39,707 nt of DNA from Candidatus Kuenenia stuttgartensis (GTDB taxonomy: Bacteria; Planctomycetota; Planctomycetia; Pirellulales; UBA1268), in the NCBI GenBank assembly GCA_945870505.1, contig CAMBSN010000019.1, forward strand, positions 1-39,707. Direction: 5' to 3'. The position numbers and the translations under genes are program-made. The notes under the pieces are model-generated. The model searched no databases. It was not told where the DNA came from and saw nothing but the letters and a program-made list of their open reading frames with translations. Shown here in pieces: positions 27,619 through 35,795 of this stretch (the stretch's first letter is position 1; each line of letters begins with the position of its first letter).

Positions 27619-27792
27619 CGCCTGAAGGCCAAGGGGTTGGTGCAACACCCGCCCCACTCGAAGTCGGCGGTGGCACGGAAGCCGGCCGCCGACCTCGAGA
27701 GGGCTCCTCAGGCACGTCCGTCCAATCGCTCCCGGAAACGGTCCAGGTTCTCCGCCCCCCTGGTACCTGGGCCGTTCCGGGGGCCTTTTTTT
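27619..27792 (+). ncRNA. Candidate structured RNA of unknown family, about 174 nt
   Basis: Helices visible by eye are: P1, GCCTGAAGG (27620-27628) with CCTCAGGC (27706-27713), one bulged A; P2, GGGG and GGTG (27633-27642) with CACC and CCCC (27646-27655), loop CAA; P3, CTCGAAGTCGGCGG (27657-27670) with CCGCCGACCTCGAG (27686-27699), 13 of 14 paired and extended by GGC/GCC. P1 encloses P2 and P3 as a three-way junction. A terminator hairpin and seven T's follow. No SRP, 6S, tmRNA, RNase P or common riboswitch signature is seen. It may be free-standing or a leader of the small membrane protein gene at 27850. No good coding frame accounts for it. Confidence 0.5.
27731..27792 (+). terminator. Strong intrinsic terminator
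   Basis: The outer stem is CCCGGAAACGG (27731-27741) with CCGTTCCGGG (27772-27781), one bulged A. The inner stem is CCAGGT (27743-27748) with ACCTGG (27765-27770). GGCC and seven T's (27786-27792) follow. It ends the RNA candidate, 57 bases before the next plus-strand gene. Confidence 0.8.
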
Positions 27793-27849
27793 CCGCGGCC
27801 TCAGCCAGCGGCGGGGCGACGCTAGTCTCCAGCCGGCTACCATGCGTGC

Positions 27850-28056
27850 ATGGCGAAGCCTGTTTCTCACCCCGGTGCCGAGCGGATCATCCTCTGGATC
27901 ATGGTCGGCGTCGTGGCCTGGGGACTGTTTCACGCGATCGGCGCTTGGCGGCTCAACCACGACCCACGACGGATGCTCGTGGTGCTCGCCTGCGTGGCCG
28001 CGTTCCTGGGATTTTGGCTGACGATGCTCGCGGCATGGCGTCGGGCGAGATCGTAG
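27850..28056 (+). CDS. Small two-helix membrane protein
   Basis: The 68-residue protein has two hydrophobic helices, IILWIMVGVVAWGLFHAIGA (about residues 13-32) and MLVVLACVAAFLGFWLTMLA (about 42-61), joined by a short basic loop (WRLNHDPRRM). It ends with basic WRRARS, so both termini should face the cytoplasm. I do not recognise the family. No clear ribosome site precedes ATG 27850. It lies 57 bases after a terminator that closes a structured RNA candidate, and its stop is three bases from the end of the convergent peptidase gene. The two clean helices in one frame argue that it is real. Confidence 0.6.
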   Translation: MAKPVSHPGAERIILWIMVGVVAWGLFHAIGAWRLNHDPRRMLVVLACVAAFLGFWLTMLAAWRRARS

Positions 28057-28059
28057 CGG

Positions 28060-29292
28060 CTACTCCGCGGTCGTGGAGAGGTTCGGCACGCCGACGGCAG
28101 CGCCGTAGGCCTTCACGAGGTCATCGAGCGTGCCGCCGAACGACCGCTTGAGCGACTCCTCGACCGGCATCCCTTCCTTGATCCCGCGGACAAACTCGGC
28201 AAACTTCCGGGCATCGCGGCTGATCAGCATCCGTACCATGCCCGACGCCATGCCGTATTGCAGCGGCTGGATGTTCGGGGCCGTGAAGAAGCCCGGGCCG
28301 AGCGTGCCCTGCGACCGCATGAAGGCGGCGGCTCGGGCCTCCTTGAGCGGCACCTGGTCGCAGTTCTTCACCACGCGGGTGCCCACCCACTCGGCGATTC
28401 CCTCGTTGAGCCAGTTGGGCAGCCGCTGGGGCGACATCCAGCGATGGTTGAAGCCGTGGCTCGTTTCGTGCACGAGCATGTGGGCGAAGGTCGCCGGGTC
28501 GGCCCCGCGATGGCACGCCATGATCACGCGGCCGTCGCTTCGCTGGTGGCAGACGCCGTGGGTGCCCTGCATGCCTGACTTGAGCACCCCTTCTTCGAAC
28601 GCCACGTAGTCGCCCTCGTTGAGGAAGGCGATGACCAGGCACTTGCCCTTCCAGAGCGGCTCGCCCGTTGGAATGCCGTAGAGGTCGCAGAGGAAGTCGT
28701 GCATCGTGTCGAGGTTGGCCACGAACGGCGCGAACTGCGCCGCAGGGATGTCGCTCGCCACGAGAAACTCGTGCGTCTCGCTGACGGAGAGCCCCGGAAA
28801 CTTCTGTCGGACCTCGGTCACGAATGCCTCCAGCGACGTCACCTCGGCGGCATGCTCCTCGGCCGTGAGCTGCGGCCAGGGTTCGACGCCGTTGGCCTTC
28901 ATGCGGGCCGCCGACTCCTCGGCCTGCCGGTCGTAGGCCTCACGGACGCGGCGGCCCCGGAGTTGGGCAAACGCCTTGCCCGTGGTCGTGGCTTCGTGGA
29001 CCGTCTCCCGCCCGGCCACGATCTTCGCGATGCCCGAGAGTGATACCGAGGTCACGGTCGTCTGGCCCTCGGCCCGGAGTCGCAGGCCGGTGACCGCATC
29101 GTTCTTCTCGACGACGCCCGTCAGCACCGGCCGCACGAACCGCCTGCCGGTGCCGAGTTCCACCAGATCGATCGTCTCGCCCACGTGCGGCGCGAGTTTC
29201 TCGGCGAGCGTGTCGGCCCACGCCGGTGTGCCAGTGAGCGCCGCCAGCCAGGCCATCGCCGCCAGTTGCGGCATCACTGTCAGGCTTCGCAT
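28060..29292 (-). CDS. Secreted HExxH metallopeptidase-like protein
   Basis: The 410-residue protein has a signal peptide (LAAMAWLAALTGTPAWA, cleavage near residue 26), a beta-rich N-terminal part (IDLVELGTGRRFVRPVLTG), and a C-terminal domain with FAHMLVHETSHGFNHRW (His near residues 272 and 276). NWLNEGIAEWVG follows about 20 residues on and supplies the third metal ligand Glu, the gluzincin arrangement of MA-family peptidases. It should act outside the cytoplasm; the substrate is unknown. The ATG at 29292 overlaps the preceding gene's stop (29280) by 13 bases, so the genes are coupled. The longer frame upstream is a shadow of that gene. Confidence 0.8.
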   Translation of the reverse strand: MRSLTVMPQLAAMAWLAALTGTPAWADTLAEKLAPHVGETIDLVELGTGRRFVRPVLTGVVEKNDAVTGLRLRAEGQTTVTSVSLSGIAKIVAGRETVHEATTTGKAFAQLRGRRVREAYDRQAEESAARMKANGVEPWPQLTAEEHAAEVTSLEAFVTEVRQKFPGLSVSETHEFLVASDIPAAQFAPFVANLDTMHDFLCDLYGIPTGEPLWKGKCLVIAFLNEGDYVAFEEGVLKSGMQGTHGVCHQRSDGRVIMACHRGADPATFAHMLVHETSHGFNHRWMSPQRLPNWLNEGIAEWVGTRVVKNCDQVPLKEARAAAFMRSQGTLGPGFFTAPNIQPLQYGMASGMVRMLISRDARKFAEFVRGIKEGMPVEESLKRSFGGTLDDLVKAYGAAVGVPNLSTTAE

Positions 29293-30458
29293 GCCGTCCC
29301 CCGTCGCTCGTTCTCCTGCCGCCGGAGTTCGGTGCTCGAGATGTCGAGGCGAAACTCCCGCTGCGAGACGAAGTAGCTGACGTCGCGGAGCCGCTGCGGT
29401 GCGTCGATCTTCGACGCATCCTCGAACACGCCGTTTCGCGTTCGGCCGAAGACGATCAGGCCGCGAGCCCGTTCCGCGATCGCCTCGACCGCCTCCTCCG
29501 CTGCCGCCGTCGAGCCGCCGTAATACCGTGGGTCGGCGAGCCGGACGAACGTGTCGGCGCCCATCACGAACGTGCCTTCGGGAAAGATCGAGAGCTTTTC
29601 CGTAAACCGCGCCGCCCTCGTGAGCCAGAGCCGCTGGCCCGCGAACTGCGCTGTGCGATCGCGGATTGAGAGATAGTCGGCCAGCGGCTTTTCGACGTTG
29701 GTGACGGAGATCTCCCAGGAGAGCGGCCGCTCGGCGATCTCCTCGGCGATCCTCGCCATCAAGCGGTGTCCCTCGTGGAGCGGGTCGAACGACCCGGGAA
29801 ACACCAGACTGCCCGCGGCCGGCGTTGTCGTCTCGCCGTCGGCGGCCGCCACGCTGCGCCGGCCAGCGAGTAAGTCGCGCCACGGGTCAGGCGGGATGAC
29901 ATCGTCACGCACGATCCGCTCGCCGCCGCGAAGCAGCGCAGCGAGGTCGCTGCGGCATTCGGCTGGCAGGCCCGTGGCCTCGGTCAGCAGATCGAGCGCC
30001 AGGGCTGCCGCCACCAGTTCCTCATCGGCCCTCGACCGGGCGTCTTTGGTCAGCACGAGTTCCGCGGAGAAGGTTGCGTCGAGCGTCTGCACCGCCGCGC
30101 AGATGCGGTGGCTGCCCCGCTTGGGCCGCGATGTCTTCAGGCTCGCCGTGATCGCGAGGCCGACAGCGCGGTCGGGGGTCGCCGTGGCGCCGTCGAGGTA
30201 GATGGCCCGCTCCCAGGCGGCCGCCGCAAGTCGCCTCGCCACCGTGGGCGAGCAGTACGAATCCTGCGCCCCGCCGAGCAACTGATCGACCGCCGCCCGC
30301 GCGGAGGGCACCTGGGCGTCGAGCACGACGGCGCTCGAGCCGGGCGTCGTCACCAGGTGCGTGATCGCGATCGCCCCGCCGCCCGCTGACACCACCGCAA
30401 GCCGCCGATCGGCGGCGGCTAAGGCGGCGATCAGCCGGGCCGGATCTGGAAGATGCAT
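29280..30458 (-). CDS. Fusion of a CinA/PncC-like domain and a cytidylyltransferase-like domain
   Basis: The 392-residue protein has two parts. Residues of about 5-160 resemble the CinA C-terminal (PncC, NMN amidase) domain: HLVTTPGSSAVVLDAQVPSA, then YCSPTVARRLA and AVGLAITASL. Residues of about 215-390 form a nucleotidyltransferase with LVFPGSFDPLHEGHRLMA (the HxGH-type motif near 218-231) and a C-terminal ISSTELRR. In PncC the nucleophile is in ESCTGG; here that place reads SAGGGA, so amidase activity is doubtful. A link to NAD recycling is suggested by the domain pair. ATG 30458 gives the family-like start without a clear ribosome site; ATG 30614 would overlap the divergent gene. Confidence 0.75.
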   Translation of the reverse strand: MHLPDPARLIAALAAADRRLAVVSAGGGAIAITHLVTTPGSSAVVLDAQVPSARAAVDQLLGGAQDSYCSPTVARRLAAAAWERAIYLDGATATPDRAVGLAITASLKTSRPKRGSHRICAAVQTLDATFSAELVLTKDARSRADEELVAAALALDLLTEATGLPAECRSDLAALLRGGERIVRDDVIPPDPWRDLLAGRRSVAAADGETTTPAAGSLVFPGSFDPLHEGHRLMARIAEEIAERPLSWEISVTNVEKPLADYLSIRDRTAQFAGQRLWLTRAARFTEKLSIFPEGTFVMGADTFVRLADPRYYGGSTAAAEEAVEAIAERARGLIVFGRTRNGVFEDASKIDAPQRLRDVSYFVSQREFRLDISSTELRRQENERRGTACEA

Positions 30459-30613
30459 GTGTTTCGGTAAACCGTGACGCGCGTTGGCAAACCCACGGCA
30501 GTCCACCCCGCCGACCCGGACTTCCTCGGACCGCCACCGAGGCTGGCCTTCGGGCCACCACACTCCAGCATGACGGGTCCGCCTGTCGATCACTGTCGCG
30601 TGGAGGCTCTCCA

Positions 30614-31090
30614 ATGATAACGCTCATCGCGTGGCATCGCACGCGGTCGCTCCTGCCGGCCGTGGCCGTGACTGCCGCCATGCTCATGGCACGTGGGACG
30701 TGCGCGAAAGACATCGATCTGCGGCCGGGCACGAAGCCCGACGACACGGCCGCCATCCAGTCTGAAACGGGCCGCATGCTCGCCACACTGCTGCCGCCGC
30801 GCACCGACAACGCCTCCGACTGGTATGCGCCACTCGAGCCGCTCCATCGGTGCGGCGAGCCGCGACTGCTGCCCACCTGCGTGCCACCGCCGCCGTGCCA
30901 TCCGGCGCTGCCGCCGCGACCGTACGATCTCGTCGGCATGCCTGGAGCGCCGACCTGCGGTCCGATCTATCGTGGGCCGTGCGAGCCGCGGACCGGCACC
31001 CACGACAATGGCCCGCATCCGCGAGCCCACCGGATTCACGATCGAGCGTTTGACTGGTTCTACGCGCCGCGCACGCCCATCCTTCCCTGA
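30614..31090 (+). CDS. Small secreted Pro/Cys-rich hypothetical protein
   Basis: The 158-residue protein begins with a signal peptide (SLLPAVAVTAAMLMARGTCA). The mature part is rich in Pro and has six Cys within 60 residues (HRCGEPRLLPTCVPPPPC, then APTCGPIYRGPCEPR), which may form disulfides outside the cytoplasm. I do not recognise the family. GGAGG lies seven bases before ATG 30614, a good ribosome site. It is divergent from the CinA-like fusion and precedes the Gfo/Idh/MocA gene by 94 bases on the same strand. There is an open frame on the opposite strand, but the signal peptide and ribosome site favour this one. Confidence 0.65.
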   Translation: MITLIAWHRTRSLLPAVAVTAAMLMARGTCAKDIDLRPGTKPDDTAAIQSETGRMLATLLPPRTDNASDWYAPLEPLHRCGEPRLLPTCVPPPPCHPALPPRPYDLVGMPGAPTCGPIYRGPCEPRTGTHDNGPHPRAHRIHDRAFDWFYAPRTPILP

Positions 31091-31184
31091 CGCGGGAGGG
31101 CCGGCAGCGCCGCTTGTGCTGCTCCCGCCATGCCGCGACACTTGGCGGCCGCGAGACGATCACCGTCCCGCCGGGAGGCGACAG

Positions 31185-32261
31185 ATGCGGGCAGCCATCA
31201 TTGGCATCGGGGCGATCGCGAAGATGCACGCGCGGGCGCTCCGCGACATCCCCGGCGTGCAGCTTGTGGCCGCCACCTGCCGCACCGAGGAGAAGGGGCG
31301 GGCCTTTGCCACCGAGTTTGGATGCCAGTGGCATGCCGACACCGCGCGGATGCTTCGCCGCGAGAAGCCCGACTTCGTCACCGTGGCCACGCCGTCGGGC
31401 GCGCACCTGCCCGCCGTGCTCGCGGCGCTCCGCCGTGGTGTGCACGTGATCTGCGAGAAGCCGCTTGAGATCACGCTGCCGCGAATCGATCGGATGGTGG
31501 CCGCCGCCGAGCGGTCGGGCGGGAGGCTTGGCGCGATCTTCCCGCAGCGGTTCAATCCGGTCGTGCAGACGGTCCACGCCGCCGCCGCCGCCGGCCGCTT
31601 CGGAACGCTCGCCGTCGCCGCCAGCTACGTGCCCTGGTGGCGGGACGACGCGTATTACGGTCCCGGTCGCTGGCAGGGCACCAAGGCCCTCGATGGCGGC
31701 GGCGCCCTCATGAATCAGTCGATCCACGGCGTGGACGCCCTGCAGTGGATCGCCGGGGCGACGATGCCCGGGCTCGCGCCCGGCGAGAATCCCGTCGAGA
31801 GCGTCGTGGCCATGACCGCCGTGCGAGCCCACGACGCCGAACGGCTCGAGGTGGAGGACACCTGCGTAGCGATCCTCCGCTTCAAGAATGGGGCTCTCGG
31901 TCAGCTGCTCGCGGCCACGAGCCTCTTCCCCGGACAGCTCCGGCGGTTTCTCGTCGGTGGCCGCGATGGCACGGCTGAGATCCTCGAGGAGCAACTCGTG
32001 GCCTGGCGGTTTCGGAGCGAGTCGGCTGACGACGAGGCGACCCGCGGTCGATTCGGCGGCACGAGCGGCACCAGCGGCGGCGCGGCCGATCCGATGGCGA
32101 TCAACTACTCCTGCCACACGCGAAACTTCGAGTCGTTTCTCGAGGCGGTGCGGGCCGGCCGCCAGCCGGAACTCGACGGCCGCGAGGGCCGCAAGGCAGT
32201 GGCGATCGTAGACGCCTGCTACCGTTCGGCCCGCACCGGCCGCGTCGTCCCGGTAAAGTGA
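31185..32261 (+). CDS. Gfo/Idh/MocA-family oxidoreductase
   Basis: The 358-residue NAD(P)-dependent enzyme starts with a Rossmann fold (AAIIGIGAIAKMHARAL). The EKPLEIT motif (Lys near residue 94) is the catalytic Lys of the family, and the substrate-side GGGALMNQSIHGVDALQW has the conserved His pair region. It would oxidise a sugar or cyclitol hydroxyl to a ketone. Ribosome site GGGAGG precedes ATG 31185 by eight bases. Eight bases after its stop comes a sugar isomerase-like gene and then an MFS carrier, forming an uptake and first-steps cassette. A Gly/Thr/Ser insertion (GGTSGTSGGAAD) interrupts the C-terminal sheet and is not typical. Confidence 0.9.
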   Translation: MRAAIIGIGAIAKMHARALRDIPGVQLVAATCRTEEKGRAFATEFGCQWHADTARMLRREKPDFVTVATPSGAHLPAVLAALRRGVHVICEKPLEITLPRIDRMVAAAERSGGRLGAIFPQRFNPVVQTVHAAAAAGRFGTLAVAASYVPWWRDDAYYGPGRWQGTKALDGGGALMNQSIHGVDALQWIAGATMPGLAPGENPVESVVAMTAVRAHDAERLEVEDTCVAILRFKNGALGQLLAATSLFPGQLRRFLVGGRDGTAEILEEQLVAWRFRSESADDEATRGRFGGTSGTSGGAADPMAINYSCHTRNFESFLEAVRAGRQPELDGREGRKAVAIVDACYRSARTGRVVPVK

Positions 32262-32268
32262 GTGGCCC

Positions 32269-33102
32269 ATGAACAGCCCCTTCCGCTACGCCATCTGCAA
32301 CGAGACCTTCGGCGACTGGCCGCTGGCCAAGGCCTGCGACTTCGCAGCGGAGTGTGGCTACTCGGGCATCGAGATCGCGCCGTTCACGCTCGCGCCGCTG
32401 GCCACCGATCTCTCCGCGCAGGCGCGGGGCGATCTGCGGCGGACGATCGCCCGATCGGGCCTCGACTGCGTAGGGTTGCACTGGCTGCTCGCCAAGACGG
32501 AAGGGTTTCACGTCGCCCATCCCGAGGCCGACGTCCGCGGCCGCACGGTGGACTATCTCGGTGAGCTCGCCAGGCTCTGCCACGACCTCGGTGGCCGGGT
32601 CCTTGTGTTTGGTTCGCCGAAGCAGCGGAGCCTCCTACCGGGCGTCACGCCCGAGCGGGCGGTCGATCACATCCACGAGGTGTTCTCCCGGCTGGTTCCG
32701 GTGCTCGAGGCGACCGACACCGTCGTGGCGCTCGAGCCGCTTTCGCCCGTGGAGACCGATGTGCTCACCACGACCGCCGAGACCTGCCGGCTGATCGAGC
32801 GGATCGGGTCGCCGCACGTCCGCCTCCATCTCGACGTCAAGGCGATGGCCAGCGAGGAGACGCCGATCCCCGAGATCATCGTGGCTAGCGCCCGGCATCT
32901 CGAACACTTTCACGCCAACGATGTGAACCTCCAGGGGCCGGGCTTCGGGGCGGTCGACTTCGCGCCGATCTTTGGCGCGCTCGATGAGGTCCGCTACGCA
33001 GGCTGGGTGAGCGTCGAGGTGTTTGACTATGCTCCCGGTCCGGAGCGTCTGGCCCGCGAGAGCATTGCCTACATGTCCCGCATCGAGGCGGACCTGGGCT
33101 AG
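32269..33102 (+). CDS. Sugar phosphate isomerase/epimerase-like TIM-barrel protein
   Basis: The 277-residue protein fits the xylose isomerase-like TIM barrel (AP endonuclease 2 superfamily). YSGIEIAPFTLAPLATDLS forms the early barrel, VVALEPLSPVETDVL gives a metal-ligand Glu, HVRLHLDVKAM supplies Asp/His, HFHANDVN a second His and WVSVEVFDYAPGPE the last Glu. Such enzymes isomerise or epimerise sugars or cyclitols with a divalent metal. It starts eight bases after the oxidoreductase stop, and the MFS gene follows after 41 bases. The two enzymes recall inositol or 3-keto-sugar pathways, but the true substrate cannot be told. Confidence 0.9.
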   Translation: MNSPFRYAICNETFGDWPLAKACDFAAECGYSGIEIAPFTLAPLATDLSAQARGDLRRTIARSGLDCVGLHWLLAKTEGFHVAHPEADVRGRTVDYLGELARLCHDLGGRVLVFGSPKQRSLLPGVTPERAVDHIHEVFSRLVPVLEATDTVVALEPLSPVETDVLTTTAETCRLIERIGSPHVRLHLDVKAMASEETPIPEIIVASARHLEHFHANDVNLQGPGFGAVDFAPIFGALDEVRYAGWVSVEVFDYAPGPERLARESIAYMSRIEADLG

Positions 33103-33143
33103 CGCTGCCCGGGGAACGATCACCGACCCAAAGGAAGATCCGC

Positions 33144-34514
33144 ATGGCCCAGGCATCGTCCACGTCCGCCACTCCCTGGTATCGCGACCTCACGCCGTAC
33201 CACTGGTTCGTGTTCGCCGTGGCCTCGCTCGCCTGGCTGTTCGACTGCCTCGACCAGCAGCTCTTTATCCTCGCCCGCAACAAGGCGATGGAGTCGCTCC
33301 TTCCAGCCGGAATGGACCCGAAGCTCTACGGCGGCTACGCCACGAGCATCTTTGTGGCTGGCTGGGCGATGGGCGGTCTCATCTTTGGGTCGCTCGGCGA
33401 TCGGTATGGCCGGGCGAAGATGCTCACCCTCACGGTGCTGATCTATTCGATCTGCACCGGACTCTCCGCCTTCTCGAAGGGCTGGATCGACTTCGCGGTC
33501 TATCGCTTCCTTACCGGCCTCGGCGTGGGTGGCGTGTTTGGCCTCGCCGTGGCGCTCGTCGCCGACACCCTGCCCGATCGCTCCCGCACCGGTGCCCTCG
33601 GCATGCTTCAGGCACTCTCGGCGGTGGGCAACGTGGCCGCCGGCGTGATCAGCATGTACATCGGCAGCCTCGAGACCAGCGGGGCAATCCAGAAGGGAGT
33701 TGGCTGGAAATACATGTTCCTCGTCGGCGCCATCCCGGCCTTTCTCTGCGTGTTCATCCAGATGCGGCTCAAGGAGCCGGAGAAGTGGGTCAAGGCTCAG
33801 GCGGCGGGCAAGGCGGCGGGGGTGAAGTTTGGCTCCTATACAGCACTGCTCGGCGACCCGCGGTGGCGCGGGCCGGCGCTGCTCGGCATGATCCTCTGCG
33901 TGTCGGGTGTGATCGGTCTCTGGGGCATCGGCTTCTTCAGCCCGGAGCTCGTCGGCGACGTGATTAAGTCGTCGCTCGTGAAGGAAGGCGTGCCCGAAGC
34001 CGAGATCGCCGGCCGGCAGCAGTACTGGATCGGCGTCAACTCGATCGTCCAGAACCTCGGGGCCTTCGTGGGGATGCTGCTGTTCACGCGGCTGGCGCAG
34101 GGCATTGGCCGCAAGGCGGCATTTGCCATCGGCTATGTCGCAGCCCTCGTCGCCACGATCGCCTACTTCCAGATGTTCAACGGCCGGGGCGACATCTGGA
34201 TGAGCGCAATCATGGGCGGCTGTCAGCTCGCGCTATTCGCCGGCTTCGCCATCTACCTGCCAGAGCTCTTCCCCACGAGTCTGCGGAGCACCGGCACGAG
34301 CTTCTGCTACAACGTCGGCCGCTTCGTGGCCGCCACCGGCCCGTTCACGCTCGGTGCCCTGCAGGCAGCGCTCAAGGCCGGGGCCACCACGCCGGAGGCA
34401 AAGCTGCTGGCGTTTCGCAACGCCTGCTCTTACATGAGCGCGATCTTTTTGCTGGGCCTCGTGGCGCTGGTGTTTCTACCGGAGACCAAGGGCCGCCCGC
34501 TGCCCGAGGACTGA
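33144..34514 (+). CDS. MFS sugar/acid transporter
   Basis: The 456-residue protein has 12 hydrophobic helices. The loop 2-3 signature of the major facilitator superfamily is GSLGDRYGRAKML, and the sixth-helix region ends with MRLKEPEKWVKA, typical of sugar and aromatic acid:H+ symporters. PELFPTSLRSTG after helix 10 is also a family hallmark. DCLDQQLFILA in helix 1 has charged residues suited to proton coupling. AAAGGA lies eight bases before ATG 33144. The gene ends the three-gene cassette; a strong hairpin begins eight bases after its stop. It probably imports the substrate used by the two upstream enzymes. Confidence 0.93.
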   Translation: MAQASSTSATPWYRDLTPYHWFVFAVASLAWLFDCLDQQLFILARNKAMESLLPAGMDPKLYGGYATSIFVAGWAMGGLIFGSLGDRYGRAKMLTLTVLIYSICTGLSAFSKGWIDFAVYRFLTGLGVGGVFGLAVALVADTLPDRSRTGALGMLQALSAVGNVAAGVISMYIGSLETSGAIQKGVGWKYMFLVGAIPAFLCVFIQMRLKEPEKWVKAQAAGKAAGVKFGSYTALLGDPRWRGPALLGMILCVSGVIGLWGIGFFSPELVGDVIKSSLVKEGVPEAEIAGRQQYWIGVNSIVQNLGAFVGMLLFTRLAQGIGRKAAFAIGYVAALVATIAYFQMFNGRGDIWMSAIMGGCQLALFAGFAIYLPELFPTSLRSTGTSFCYNVGRFVAATGPFTLGALQAALKAGATTPEAKLLAFRNACSYMSAIFLLGLVALVFLPETKGRPLPED

Positions 34515-34521
34515 CCTTCAC

Positions 34522-34551
34522 GCGAAACACCGGCATCCTGCCGGTTTTCGC
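34522..34551 (+). terminator. Terminator-like hairpin after the MFS gene
   Basis: GCGAAA and ACCGGCA (34522-34535, one bulged C) pair with TGCCGGT and TTTCGC (34539-34551), leaving the loop TCC: a 13-bp stem. Four T's lie within the 3' arm. It starts eight bases after the stop codon and probably ends the oxidoreductase/isomerase/MFS transcript. Confidence 0.6.
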
Positions 34552-34565
34552 TTGGGCCCGGCGTT

Positions 34566-34658
34566 CGTAGCCACAGGTTGGCAACCTGCGGTGCTGGTTC
34601 GGTAGTAGCCGCAGGTTGGCAACCTGCGGTTTCGGCACAGGTTGACAACCTGTGCTAC
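34566..34658. repeat. Family B palindromes, three copies
   Basis: GTAGCCACAGGTTGGCAACC, GTAGCCGCAGGTTGGCAACC and CACAGGTTGACAACCTGTGC (then TAC) follow one another. The second is preceded by GTAG, in the position in which RAYT enzymes of other bacteria recognise a GTAG before a REP hairpin. Confidence 0.85.
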
Positions 34659-34749
34659 GGGGGAGGCCAGTGTCACGCCGCCCCTTCGTGCCGTAGAATC
34701 CGCGGACCGCTCCAGGACGGGCGGTACACCCGAAGGAGGATGGACGATC

Positions 34750-35616
<867 letters not shown>

Positions 35617-35639
35617 CGCAGGTGGTAACGAGTCAGCTA

Positions 35640-35768
35640 CGTAGGTGCAGGTTGGTAACCTGCACCTGAATCACGCCAGACGTTGCATCACCGCAGGTTG
35701 CCAACCTGCGGCTACGGGCCGGCGGTTTCCAACCTGTGAACGACCGCAGGTTGAAAACCTGCGGCTCC
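35640..35768. repeat. Family B composite unit
   Basis: The part 35640-35716 is a copy of the 97-bp unit that is repeated at 37284 and 37381: GTAGGTGCAGGTTGGTAACC, the linker TGAATCACGCCAG, then ACCGCAGGTTGCCAACCTGC. Two further palindromes follow (a degraded one near 35724 and CGCAGGTTGAAAACCTGCGG near 35746). It lies between two plus-strand genes. Confidence 0.85.
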
Positions 35769-35795
35769 TGGCGCCGCCGCGGGTAGACTCCCCTC

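Noticed and set aside
27619-27792. SRP, 6S, tmRNA or RNase P RNA
   Set aside because: None of the conserved cores (such as the SRP GGAA-loop motif with its asymmetric bulge, the tmRNA acceptor half, or the RNase P GAGGAAAGTCC) could be found.
27598-27960. Minus-strand frame of 120 codons over the RNA candidate
   Set aside because: No ribosome site or known motif; it crosses the terminator and the small membrane gene, and its composition is that of chance high-GC frames.
30684-32270. Long minus-strand frame (528 codons)
   Set aside because: It is a GC-rich shadow of the Gfo/Idh/MocA gene, whose motifs are clear on the plus strand.
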